Of a DNA stretch of 64,000 bases, positions 13,973 through 23,812 are shown piece by piece (the stretch's first letter is position 1; each line of letters opens with the position of its first letter). Origin of the DNA: Batkoa obscura (taxonomy: Eukaryota; Entomophthoromycota; Entomophthoromycetes; Entomophthorales; Batkoaceae). Made by a program: the position numbers and the translations under genes. Under the pieces are notes generated by a model. It was not told where the DNA came from and searched no databases. It worked only from the letters and a program-made list of their open reading frames with translations. Location: assembly GCA_030770535.1 (NCBI GenBank), contig JASVEC010000001.1:434001-498000 (forward strand). Reading direction: 5' to 3'.

Positions 13973-15009
13973 CTATGTGTTTTACTGGATAGATCATTAC
14001 AATTTACTTTCATTTTATTTCTTAAATATAGGTTTTTATAATAACGATTAATTAGACTATTATTTAAATTTAATTATCAAATTGTTTTATTTATTCTAAA
14101 ATTAAGGATATCAAGTAGGAAGATGATAGTTTTAAGATTAGTCCGCCCCATGATTACTCCGTTTCAGAAAATAATTTAATAAAATAATGTTATGACAAAT
14201 TGTGAAAAATTCATGACAAACTTAATCTTTTAAGATAAATCAAATTTAAAAATGATCCTTTTTATTTTATAGTTGAACTTCAAATGCTTGGACTTTGTAA
14301 ATTAAAACTTGTGATTAAAGAGGTTTATAAATGAATGAAAAATAATAAATCAAATCAAAAAAATAGCTATTAAAGATTAAAATTTATTTCTCTTTTGATC
14401 AATTAAATATTTAAAACTATATGGGGTGTTTTTTTTTTAATTTCATTACTTTTTCCATTTTTTAAGCGCTATTTGAGTGGAAAAGCTATTAGTAAAATTC
14501 TTAAACAAAAAAATACATCCCCATATGATAATTTAATGTATCAATTATGAAATTAATAAAAGACTACAATGATTTATGAAATATATTCATAAAAAACTTT
14601 AATCGTACAATACTAAAAACTAATCAAATCAATTTTATAGCTATTTTTCTAAAATTGTAAAAGCTTTAAGCAGCTTACTAAAACTTGATACTATTTCTAA
14701 TCATAATAAATCGTGACAGTTGAACTTTTTAAAGCTTGGTTTGCTGTAATCAAATACCTTAGCAAGAATTGTACTAGATTCATCCTTTCAACAAGTTAGT
14801 TGTATTATTCGAAATAAACTTCGCTAAATTTAAATGTCTATCTTTGTTTTATCCTTTTATTCATCTATAACAAATCTTCACATAAATCCAAAAGCTATAA
14901 AGTTAATTGATACTAAATATTAAAATAAAATAAAAGTATAGCACTTATTTACCTTATTATTCTTTTAATCTTATTTTAAATAAAGTTTATTTTAGCTAAC
15001 CTAAAATAT
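13973..15009. other. Intergenic between convergent PRL copy 1 and RPL13
   Basis: Contains one 105-bp TIR element (14420-14525). Otherwise AT-rich with no gene seen. Confidence 0.6.
14420..14525 (-). mobile_element. 105-bp TIR element copy 3
   Basis: Ends TATGGGGTGTTTT and ATACATCCCCATA; reverse orientation (TTTCATTACTTTTTCC side first); core AAGCGCTATTTGAG intact. Confidence 0.85.
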
Positions 15010-15676
15010 TTATTTCTTGACTTTGTTAGCCTCTTCTTCAGCCTTAAGCTTACGTGCTTTATCACGTTTACCACCAAGTTTAACGTCCATACGGGCATTG
15101 CAAAGAGTTTCGAAAGCTTTGAAGCTCTTTTCTTCAGCAGTGATGGCACGTGGGGCTTCGGCAACAACAGTGTTAGTAACTGGGAATAAAGCACCAGTGA
15201 ATTGTGGTACAGATGGTACTTCTCCCTTCTTCTTTCCAGCACGGGTTGGGAAAACAACCAATTTGCTTTGATAATTACGAAGACGTTCTACATTGAGGTT
15301 GAATGATTCTTCGGATTTGTTACGACGACGGTGGTCAACGGCAATACCAATGTTACGGGCTTCACGACGATGAACTCCAACAGCCTTATTTTTTTAATAA
15401 ATCTAATTTTATAATTAATTCTATTTTTACCTTTAATTCTTCAAGAGTGAAACCACGACCAGCGCGAAGCTTGGTGTTATAACGAATGGTTGGGCAACGA
15501 ACAGCAGGACGGAGAAGACCATCTACTGGACGTGGAGCAACTTTAGCGGCTTTAACTTTACGCTTGCTAGCACGACGAATCTTTTGAATTGGTTGAGAGA
15601 ACCAAGTTCTGACACGACGTTGCCAGTCTTTGCGGAAATGTTGATTTGGTAACTGGTTGTTATGTTTCAATACCAT
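15010..15676 (-). CDS. RPL13: 60S ribosomal protein L13 (eL13)
   Basis: Large-subunit ribosomal protein. Two exons, 15431-15676 and 15010-15384, giving 206 aa, the usual size. It begins [19 protein letters not shown] and continues [46 protein letters not shown], then after the intron [23 protein letters not shown], all typical of eL13. The C-terminus is Lys-rich, ending EEANKVKK. It sits between two PRL phosphatase paralogues. Codon use is biased to highly expressed codons, as in S16. Confidence 0.97.
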
Positions 15677-17313
15677 TTTCTAATTTTGACAAAGGTTTAG
15701 CATGATGCTTGTTACATTTTATTTTTATCCATTCTGGGTTTTTTTTAGCTTTAGTTTACTAAGATCTTTAGTTTTAAAAATTGAAAGAATCCACTTAGTG
15801 CCTTTTTCAACCAGATATAAAGATGGATGTGTTGACTTTGTATTATAATCTTCTATTACAACTTACATTTTAAGAGGCAACCCGAAATATACCCAAGTAA
15901 AGAGAAGGGTGTTTTGGCCTGAGAGTTATTAGCATTTAATTGGGTCTATGAATTTATAATTATTTCTATAAATCTCCACTTTAAAATAATTATTAAGTAT
16001 GATTGGAATATAGTAAGAAATGGTCCAATTATCTTCCGATTATATATTTCAAAATAGTATTTAATATGGTAGTATAATATTTATTTACACATATTATAAT
16101 GTAAATAGTTTTAGTTTTAATATTGCTATATTAGCAATGATGGATTACTATGGCTAATAAATACCCTTTAAAATAACTATAATATTGAAGAAATAGTTCA
16201 TATAAACTAAATATTTAACTATAAAAATTATACACTAATATTTGTGCCATCAAACTGCTATTATAAGATATATAGTTTAATTATTGTAAGTTTACCATAG
16301 AACTGTTATTAAATACATTTAGTTTGTACTTCATTATATTTTTATTTGCAATTATATATCAAAAAGTATATAGTTTTAAACTATCTACAAATTAATGTTT
16401 AATAGTATAAAAATAAAAATATATTTTATGACTAATTTTTAGCAAGTTTTATATTTTTATTATTATTAATAACTACACATATAGCTTCCAATTGTTTTTC
16501 TTATATATACCTTTATATTTTTTAACACTATATTTTAAATATTACCAACATAATTGAAACTTTATTGTTTATGATGAATACAATATTTTTATGAGTTATC
16601 AATTAATAGAACTAGAACAATTGTTCGGAGATATTAACTTTTTGGTAATTAATTACCAAAAAAATAAAAAGGGTAGAAGTTCATTTGGAATAACAGTAGA
16701 AAACAGAATAAGAAATACAACGTATTTCTTATCAACTAACCCTTCTCTTTACTCTGCCTACTTTTAAATGTTTTATCTCAAAACAATTAAATGATTATTT
16801 GATTTGAGTTAAACTACTCAATAGCATTTAATTTGATACTAATCAAAAATGAAAATATATCACTATTTTTATTTAATGATGATACACTCTTTAGTTTTAC
16901 CTAAAGCTATATCAATTTCAAATGCTGATAAAACCATGCCTTATAAATGTGGATCCCATTGATTGAACAAAGAACGTACATTGGTATATAATTACAAATA
17001 TAATATTATTTAGAAACCTGTTTTAAAAAGTTAATAATATTATATTTATCGTATTAAAAAAATAAATAATTTAAAATAAATTTACTATTTTTGTAATAGG
17101 AATTAGTTTAATTATAGAAAATTAAAGCAGAGAGAATATTGATATCTTAAGACATACAAAATTTATACTAGAAATAGTGACATGATAATATAATTAACAA
17201 TATATTAATATGATCTAATTAAAAGCTGAAATCTAGTAAGCTTGAGAATATTGAACTTTTTGAAAACCGATTTCATGACAGGTCAGTATTGTATTAATAA
17301 GTAATTAATTTGA
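15677..17313. other. 1.6-kb gene-free interval
   Basis: Between the RPL13 start and the PRL copy 2 stop. AT-rich; no convincing ORF, RNA gene or copy of the recurrent repeats. Confidence 0.6.
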
Positions 17314-17956
17314 CTAACATATGATACATTTTCCCTTGCCTTGTCGACGATATGCTTCAATATATTCAATCTGTTTATTGTTGATAGCTCCTTTTCTATT
17401 CTCACGTAAGAATTGTACACTGTCTAAAGGTGACATTCCTTGCTCAATTAAAGCTATAGCAACTAATACAGGCGCCCTTTTAAAAGTTAGATAAGTTAAA
17501 GTATTTTGGTTCTAATTTACCTTCCTAAACCTGCAACACAGTGTACTCCTATAGTGGGTTTATCTTCTTTGGTATCCTGGAAGCACTTTTGTACTATTTC
17601 TAGCCATTCATTGACAATATTTTTTGGCGGTGCCTTGCCATCTGGGAAGGAAAGTTCCTATTAATTTTAATATTACAATTAAAAAAGTTTATAAAACAAA
17701 ACTTACATGGACTTTAATATGTTCTTTTTCTAAAGGTTCAACAGGGTAAGTAGGATCACACACTCTTACAACATCTGTTACATGGTACTTTTTAAATTCC
17801 TATTAAAATTGTAAGTTTATAGAGGTTATTTTGATAAAATAGGCTTACTTTAAGGTAAAGAGGCAAAGTCTGAGCTGAAGGCGCGTCAAAGATAAGAAAC
17901 TTCAAGCCGTTTTTTTCAACAAAGGTAGGGGGATTTAATAGCTTAGCTTGTGACAT
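17314..17956 (-). CDS. PRL/PTP4A-type prenylated tyrosine phosphatase, copy 2
   Basis: Second PRL-family phosphatase. Exons 17849-17956, 17707-17799, 17521-17657 and 17314-17476 give 166 aa; each exon is short, so the gene is easy to miss. It begins MSQAKLLNPPTFVEKNGLKFLIFDAPS and has the full signature [27 protein letters not shown] and a terminal CaaX-type CIIC after a basic stretch (RRQGKGK). The last intron splits the same codon of HCVAGLGR as the only intron of copy 1, which shows common ancestry; copy 1 lacks the other two introns. The acid loop reads LSFPDGKAPP: the Asp that aligns with the human general acid is kept but the preceding Asp is Pro. The Cys49 equivalent is present (VRVCDPTYP). 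Confidence 0.93.
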
Positions 17957-20139
17957 TTGGAATATATAAGATTATATTATTTTATGAGAGTTAAAATCGA
18001 TAAATGAGTAGTATTATTGAGTAAAATTGATTGTAATGATATCAAGGCAAATTATCCAGGAGTGAGCATCAAGGGGTTAAAGGAGAGTTGGTCAACACCG
18101 CTTAAGTCTTTATAGTTTATATAATTATTCTATTTTAAAAGTAAATAGCCAAATTAAAAAAAGGTAACTAAAATTATTCTTTTCATTTGTTTAAATTAAA
18201 TCTTTGGGGATTTTCAAATCTGGCTTATTCTAGGTTGTCTAAAAAAGTAAATCGGCCACTGACCCTAACTTTAAATTATTAGTTACACAAATATAAGATT
18301 ACCCACCTTCAATTTCATTTTTGCACTTAAATTTAAGCTGTTTAAGTTCAGGTGTAGATTTTTTTTGAAAATTTTTTGAAGGTTATTTGTTTAGTTTTTT
18401 TTTATACCACAATCTTTATACATTAGTAAAATTTGTGTCTTAAATTTAATTCTTAAATAAATAGTTGGTCAATGCATATTTAAACTTAAACAGAAGTATT
18501 GGTCATTTTGCAGAGTAAGCCAATAAAAGGTAGGTAGTAATTAAATAGCAATCAGATAGACCTTTAATTTATGAGTACTTAAATGTTACTCAAATTAAGC
18601 CTACTATACAATTATTAACAGAAATCAAGTTATGGATAAATGATGTTTATTTATATTATAAATAATTCGATTAAAGAAATATAATAAACTTTGTAAAAAT
18701 CACGTTTTATTTTCATTTACATCGGAATGATTAACTACATATTTATAATTTATACTATTTTAGCCATTAAAATATATTTTAATATTATTAAACTTAAATA
18801 TGGTATTTCAAAGATGACGTCTTGCTTATATTTCATAGGAATTTAATAACATCATAAATTCGGAAATATAGGATAAGTAGTCTATTGATAATATTTTTCA
18901 TACCTTATCATATAAAATTTACTGTAATAAATTATATTATCTGTTAGGTTCGATCAGCGAAGAAAACTCTCTTTTTAATGATAATGCTTGTTTTCTTAGT
19001 TTCATTTAGTTTGGCCATTTGAGTTCAATGTAGACGGTTTATAACTATAGTGGCTTATTTCAGTATAAAGTTTAATATCTCTCTATGTTCTAGATTTCAT
19101 AACTATCTTGTTTTTTTGTCATTTATAAAACTATCAGTATGATCAATTATTAATGACATGTAAATTAATGGTAATAAATTAACTATGGTTGCTATTATCG
19201 AAAGTTTAATATTTACCCCAACTACTTTCATAAATGCTAAACTATGAAAATATAAATCTGTTTTAAAAAAACTTTGAAATAGCTAATTAGACCATAAACC
19301 GTTGTTTATCAAGGAAAAAAGTATCATTAAAAGAGAGATAAGAAGGTAAGAGTGAAAGGAAGGATGTGATTTGAAAATAAATTTTGGCCAGTTTAAAGTA
19401 GTAAGCCTTAAAACAAGCACTTTTTGAAAAGACTTTAAAAATAACACAACCTTCTGCCCTGAATTCCTTAAAAAAACTTTGTATTTCTATTTGCCCAATA
19501 AAAGACCTAGTTTTTAAGGCTTTGAGGATTTAGATAAGATAAACCATCATACTTTAAAAAATTTAATGAGAAAATATTGTTTGTATCTAGCAAAATGTAC
19601 TACACTATGCTTGATAAAGCTTATTACTTTAACTTTCCAAAATATACTTATAAAATAGCAACATACTATTGTTCTCCTTTTAACACAGTGTTTACTTTTA
19701 AGCTTGAATTATAAAATTTTAATCAAATTATTAAAAATATGGGGATGTATTTTTGTGTTTAAGAATTTTACTACTAATTTTTCCACTCAAATAGCGCTTA
19801 AAAGATGGAAAAAGTAATGAAGCCAAAAAAACACCCCCATATGGTCATGTCGTATATAAATTATGTAAATTAATTCTTTTTATTACAGTTCATTCGAGTT
19901 TTGTATAAAAATAATATATAAATAAAAGCTGAAGGTATACAAAGTTGGAATATAATATAATATAAGTTTAATATTTTACAGCCAAATGTATAAACAATTA
20001 CTTAAAAGATACAAATTTAATAGCTAAATATTAGTTTGATAAAATAAAATAAAATAATAACATTAAATCAAAAATAAACCTAATACATAATACAAAAACC
20101 AAAAGATTAATTATGTGAGATTTAATTTAAAATACCAGA
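17957..20139. other. 2.2-kb gene-free interval
   Basis: Contains one 105-bp TIR element (19738-19841); otherwise AT-rich sequence without a supportable gene. Confidence 0.6.
19738..19841 (+). mobile_element. 105-bp TIR element copy 4
   Basis: Ends TATGGGGATGTATTTTTG and ACACCCCCATA; forward; near consensus throughout. Confidence 0.85.
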
Positions 20140-20403
20140 TTATGAGTAAATTTGTTTACTATCCCATCCAGCTTTGTCGCAACATTTTTTGTATGCCTTG
20201 TAATTCTTACCATTACGTTTAAGACCAAGACACCATTCTGGGGCCATAATTCCTTCAACTTTATCACAGCATTTTTCACTGGCACTTAAGCTATTTTTAC
20301 ATTGTAAACCACAACAGTCACGACTGTGGTCAGCACATTCACGTTTACGAAGTTGAGCACTTACAGTAAAAATGATTACAAGAACGGTACATAAAAATTT
20401 CAT
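20140..20403 (-). CDS. Small secreted cysteine-rich protein, copy A
   Basis: 87-aa protein of unknown function. A hydrophobic signal peptide (MKFLCTVLVIIFTVSA, about 16 residues) is followed by a basic, cysteine-rich mature part. Mature spacing is C-x6-CC-x3-C-x9-CC-x11-C-x15-CC: nine cysteines, with a conserved block EKCCDKVEGIMAPEWCLGL. Its intact relative at 23131-23391 has a tenth cysteine at the C-terminus where this copy has Tyr (QIYS against QDCS), so one cysteine here may be unpaired. Single exon with a TATA box 42 bp upstream. I do not recognise the family; such proteins are often extracellular, but no specific role can be claimed. Confidence 0.8.
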   Translation of the reverse strand: MKFLCTVLVIIFTVSAQLRKRECADHSRDCCGLQCKNSLSASEKCCDKVEGIMAPEWCLGLKRNGKNYKAYKKCCDKAGWDSKQIYS

Positions 20404-20444
20404 TTCAGTTTATTTTTTAAATAACATATCAATTCTTTGCCTCT

Positions 20445-20452
20445 TATTTATA
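20445..20452 (-). promoter_or_regulatory. TATA box of cysteine-rich copy A
   Basis: TATAAATA on the minus strand, 42 bp before the ATG. The identical octamer lies 43 bp before the ATG of the paralogue at 23131. Confidence 0.6.
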
Positions 20453-21015
20453 CTGTTTTTTATAGCTCTTTTACTTTTATTAATATAACTCGGATAATAA
20501 ATATTTTAAAATAGCAAATTTTTATTGCTAAACCTATGGTACCTCAAATGGTTTACCATGTGTATTGAATTTGGTAAAGTTGATACTATTTATTTATTTG
20601 CTTTTAACTATTTAATTCTCTATAATTCGAGAAAGATATTGTAACATTTCATTCAGCTTATTATTTAATATATTATCGACAAAATTATTATATGTTAGGT
20701 AATTTTATGTATATTACATATTATTTAAAATTTAGTAAGAACTTTTAAATTTAATAATGTCAAAAGATAAGGATTGCTGGATAAAAATGGTGCACTTATT
20801 GCTATGTTAATAGGTTATTTTAGACACCATAGGTTTGGAGATGAAAATACTACTATTTTAAATAATTCATCAGTCAAGTTGTTTAAACAAAAACGTTACA
20901 AGATAATCTCCATGTTGTAAACACAGCAAGCTAAAAGTTAAAATTTCTTTTATAGAAGTGTCGGATTTTGTATAGAGATAGTTTAAAGAAAGTAGAAGAC
21001 TATTTGGAACTTATA

Positions 21016-21120
21016 TATGGGGGTGTTTTTTTTAGCTTCATTACTTTTTCCATTTTTTAAGCGCTATTTGAGTGGAAAAATTAGTAGTAAAATTCTTAAA
21101 CACAAAAATACATCCCCATA
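21016..21120 (-). mobile_element. 105-bp TIR element copy 5
   Basis: Ends TATGGGGGTGTTTTTTTT and ATACATCCCCATA; reverse; near consensus. Confidence 0.85.
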
Positions 21121-21341
21121 TATAGTAGTATAGTTCATATTTTAATATATATAAATATGACATATTGTTAAAAATTATAAGCATATATACTTTAATAAAA
21201 TTAGAAGGTATGATTTAATTAACATAAAAATTAATCGCAGAATAAAAAGTAGATTCAAGATATGATATAAATAGCCAACAATTATTTAACTAAAAATAAA
21301 TTTCATAAAGTTAATATATTAGATCCCATATTTGAATCGTC

Positions 21342-21650
21342 TCAGTTTAATAAAATACTCATTTGTTTGAGTTTGGGAATATTCCCAAGAAGATCAACGT
21401 ACCATGAATTATCTTGATTAATATCCCCAGTCATTTTTATCTTAACGTTTTTTGAAGGCCTTATAATTTTTACTATTATGCTTGAGACCAAGACATCATC
21501 ATAAGGCCGTACTTCTTTCAATATTATTACAGTAAATTTCACTATGCTTTAAATTATTTTTACATTATAAACCACAGTAATCACGGGTTTAGTCAGTATA
21601 TTTACATTTACGAAGCTAAGTGCCTATAGGAGCGGTCTACAGAGAATTCA
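21342..21650 (-). pseudogene. Degenerate third copy of the cysteine-rich secreted protein
   Basis: The minus strand aligns along its length with copies A and B: counterparts of the N-terminal coding region, the CC-rich centre and the LKRNG...KAYKK segment are all recognisable in DNA, but the reading frame is no longer open. It sits about 1 kb upstream of copy A in the same orientation, as expected of a tandem duplicate that decayed. Extent is approximate. Confidence 0.65.
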
Positions 21651-22750
21651 TTTTAGCTAGTTAAATAAAACAATGATTGTTTATTTCTTATTCATACTAT
21701 TTTTTTCTAGCAACCTTTTTTTTTGCTTTATTGTTACAACTCAAATAATAAACCGTTTAAATAGTGATATTTTTATTACCAACCTTACAGTATCTCAAAT
21801 GGCTCCTTATGTATATTGGTCTTGGTAATGCTGTTGTCATTAAGCTATCTAGTTTTGATTATTTTAATTACTTAAAATCTAAGATAATTATAATGCTTCA
21901 TCCTGCTTGTTATTTAATTTGTTATTGATAAAGTTATTTTATATTGAGTAATTTGTATAAGTTTTTAAACTTGTATAGATAAAAATAAAATTTCCAGTTT
22001 GATTTAGATTTAAGTTTATGAAATTTATATGTAAATGTCTTTTTTTCGTTATTTCTTGAGCATTTTTTATACAACATAAATTTAAAAAAGAATTAATAAT
22101 CAAATGCTAAACAAAAACATATATGTATGACTTATTTCAATTCTAATAAACAAGTAACCATTTTTAAAATATAGCTATTTCAATTTAAATGCACTATTTT
22201 TCGACAGTATTTAGGAGTAAAAATAAGAACCAAGCTTTAAAAGAATCAGTCATACAAATCATCAACTGTAAAAACAATCACTAAACTTTTGTACTCAAAT
22301 TGACATAGATGTATTTGTGCTTGATTTATGATATTCTGAAGAAGCTCAAGATTGGAAAAAAATTGAGCCTCGGATTTAAACTAACACATTTTATGCATAA
22401 TCCAAATAGCTTCAAATTTACTAAGAATTTTATATTGAACTTAAATTAATAACTAGTCAAATAAGTTATTGAATATTATTATTGACATTATTTTTGCATA
22501 TAATATGTTAATCTAGGCGTCATAGATTTAGAAATCGAAAGAGAACCATTCCAACTATTTCGCTATTAAATTATTTTTAGTTAGTTTTTCATACTAATAA
22601 ATTACACATAGTATAACTGATTAAAAGATTGTTAATGTGTCTCAATATGATACTTGAACTTAGTAAAAAATAAAAAATAAACAATCAGAAAATAGTTATA
22701 CTCTTATCAATTATATAGCGAATCACCTGACAATTGCAAGTTAGAAAAGA

Positions 22751-22822
22751 AAATATATCTTTAAATATATCTTTAAATATATCTTTAAATATATCTTTAA
22801 ATATATCTTTAAATATATCTTT
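22751..22822. repeat. 12-bp minisatellite, six units
   Basis: Six perfect head-to-tail copies of AAATATATCTTT, located 0.3 kb upstream of cysteine-rich copy B. Its uniformity suggests recent expansion. Confidence 0.95.
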
Positions 22823-23087
22823 GCTTAACATATCATCGATTAAAATCTTAGTTTATTTCATTTGCAGTTCAACCAATTTTAAAAAGTATTAAAAGCTTGG
22901 TTATTAATTTAAATTAACAAAAGAAATAGAATCAAATAATAATTAATTAAATAACATATTTTTATTGTAATTAATACATATAAAAAACTAGTTGACATAT
23001 CATAAGTTTACCAACAAAATTATTATATTATAAACAATTTATTCTCTAAATTAATATATTAAAGTTGATAAAAATATAAAAAATTAG

Positions 23088-23095
23088 TATAAATA
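23088..23095 (+). promoter_or_regulatory. TATA box of cysteine-rich copy B
   Basis: TATAAATA, 43 bp upstream of the ATG at 23131, mirroring the arrangement at copy A. Confidence 0.6.
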
Positions 23096-23130
23096 GAGCA
23101 AAAAAATGTTATATGTTTAAATTAAATAAA

Positions 23131-23391
23131 ATGAAATTTTTGTGGATTATTACTGTAATTGCTCTTGTTGTTAGTGCTGAATCTAGCAAACGTGAATGTA
23201 CTGACCATAGCATTGATTGTTGTGGTTTAAAATGTACTGATCAATCTGCCAGTGAAAAATGTTGTGATAAAGTTGAAGGAATTATGGCCCCAGAATGGTG
23301 TCTTGGTCTTAAGCGTAATGGTAATAAGTACAAAACATTTAAAAGATGCTGTATCAAATCAGGTTGGGAAACTAATCAAGATTGTTCATAA
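23131..23391 (+). CDS. Small secreted cysteine-rich protein, copy B
   Basis: 86-aa paralogue of the protein at 20140-20403, in the opposite orientation. Signal peptide MKFLWIITVIALVVSA, then KRECTDHS. Mature cysteine spacing is C-x6-CC-x3-C-x8-CC-x11-C-x15-CC-x10-C: ten cysteines, an even number consistent with five disulphides. The block SASEKCCDKVEGIMAPEWCLGLKRNG is shared almost unchanged with copy A. An in-frame ATG six codons upstream would add MFKLNK before the signal peptide; I prefer 23131 because it aligns with copy A and keeps the TATA-to-ATG distance. Single exon. Function unknown; secretion is inferred from the leader. Confidence 0.82.
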   Translation: MKFLWIITVIALVVSAESSKRECTDHSIDCCGLKCTDQSASEKCCDKVEGIMAPEWCLGLKRNGNKYKTFKRCCIKSGWETNQDCS

Positions 23392-23812
23392 TCTGCATTT
23401 TTCCAAAATAAAATTGATTCAACTTTATATTTTTATTGAATACTTTATATTGATTTCACATTTTGAATTTAATAAATATTAAAATAAAGTATACATAATA
23501 ATTTTATTGAAATTTTTAAAACTATCATACATGTGAAGGATGTTTTTTTATAGTTTCATCACTTTTTACACTTTTTAAGCGTTATTTAAGTGGAAAGATT
23601 GTCAGTAAAATTCTTAAACAAAAAGACATATCCCCTTATAAATTCATTAAATGACATTTGTCTAGTTCAGAGCTAATAAAGTTATATTGATGATCAATTT
23701 AAGATTTAATTTTTAATAAGGGATAAAAAATATGCTCATTTAGCTTCTAATTTTTAAAGTTATTAAATTAAATATAAAAAATAAATTTATTAAAATAAAA
23801 TAAAACAAGATA
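23392..23812. other. Intergenic between convergent genes
   Basis: 3' ends of cysteine-rich copy B and the SNX9-like gene, with one diverged TIR element (23531-23640). Confidence 0.6.
23531..23640 (-). mobile_element. 105-bp TIR element copy 6 (diverged)
   Basis: Ends ATGTGAAGGATGTTT and CATATCCCCTTATA; reverse; several differences from consensus, so probably older. Confidence 0.7.

Larger units (their letters stand above)
20404..21341. other. Upstream half of a tandem duplication, plus spacer
   Basis: The approximately 300 bp upstream of copy A (to about 20705) are recognisably similar to the approximately 300 bp upstream of the degenerate copy (about 21650-21960). Matching stretches include CTCAAATGG and TTATTTAATWTRTTAT. 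The duplication therefore included gene and promoter. A TIR element (21016-21120) lies between the two units. Confidence 0.6.

Noticed and set aside
21342-21542. 66-codon ORF as a separate gene
   Set aside because: It is an out-of-frame stretch within the degenerate cysteine-rich copy.
23113-23130. Upstream ATG giving MFKLNK before the cysteine-rich leader
   Set aside because: Adds charged residues before the signal peptide and does not align with the paralogue start; the TATA distance fits 23131.
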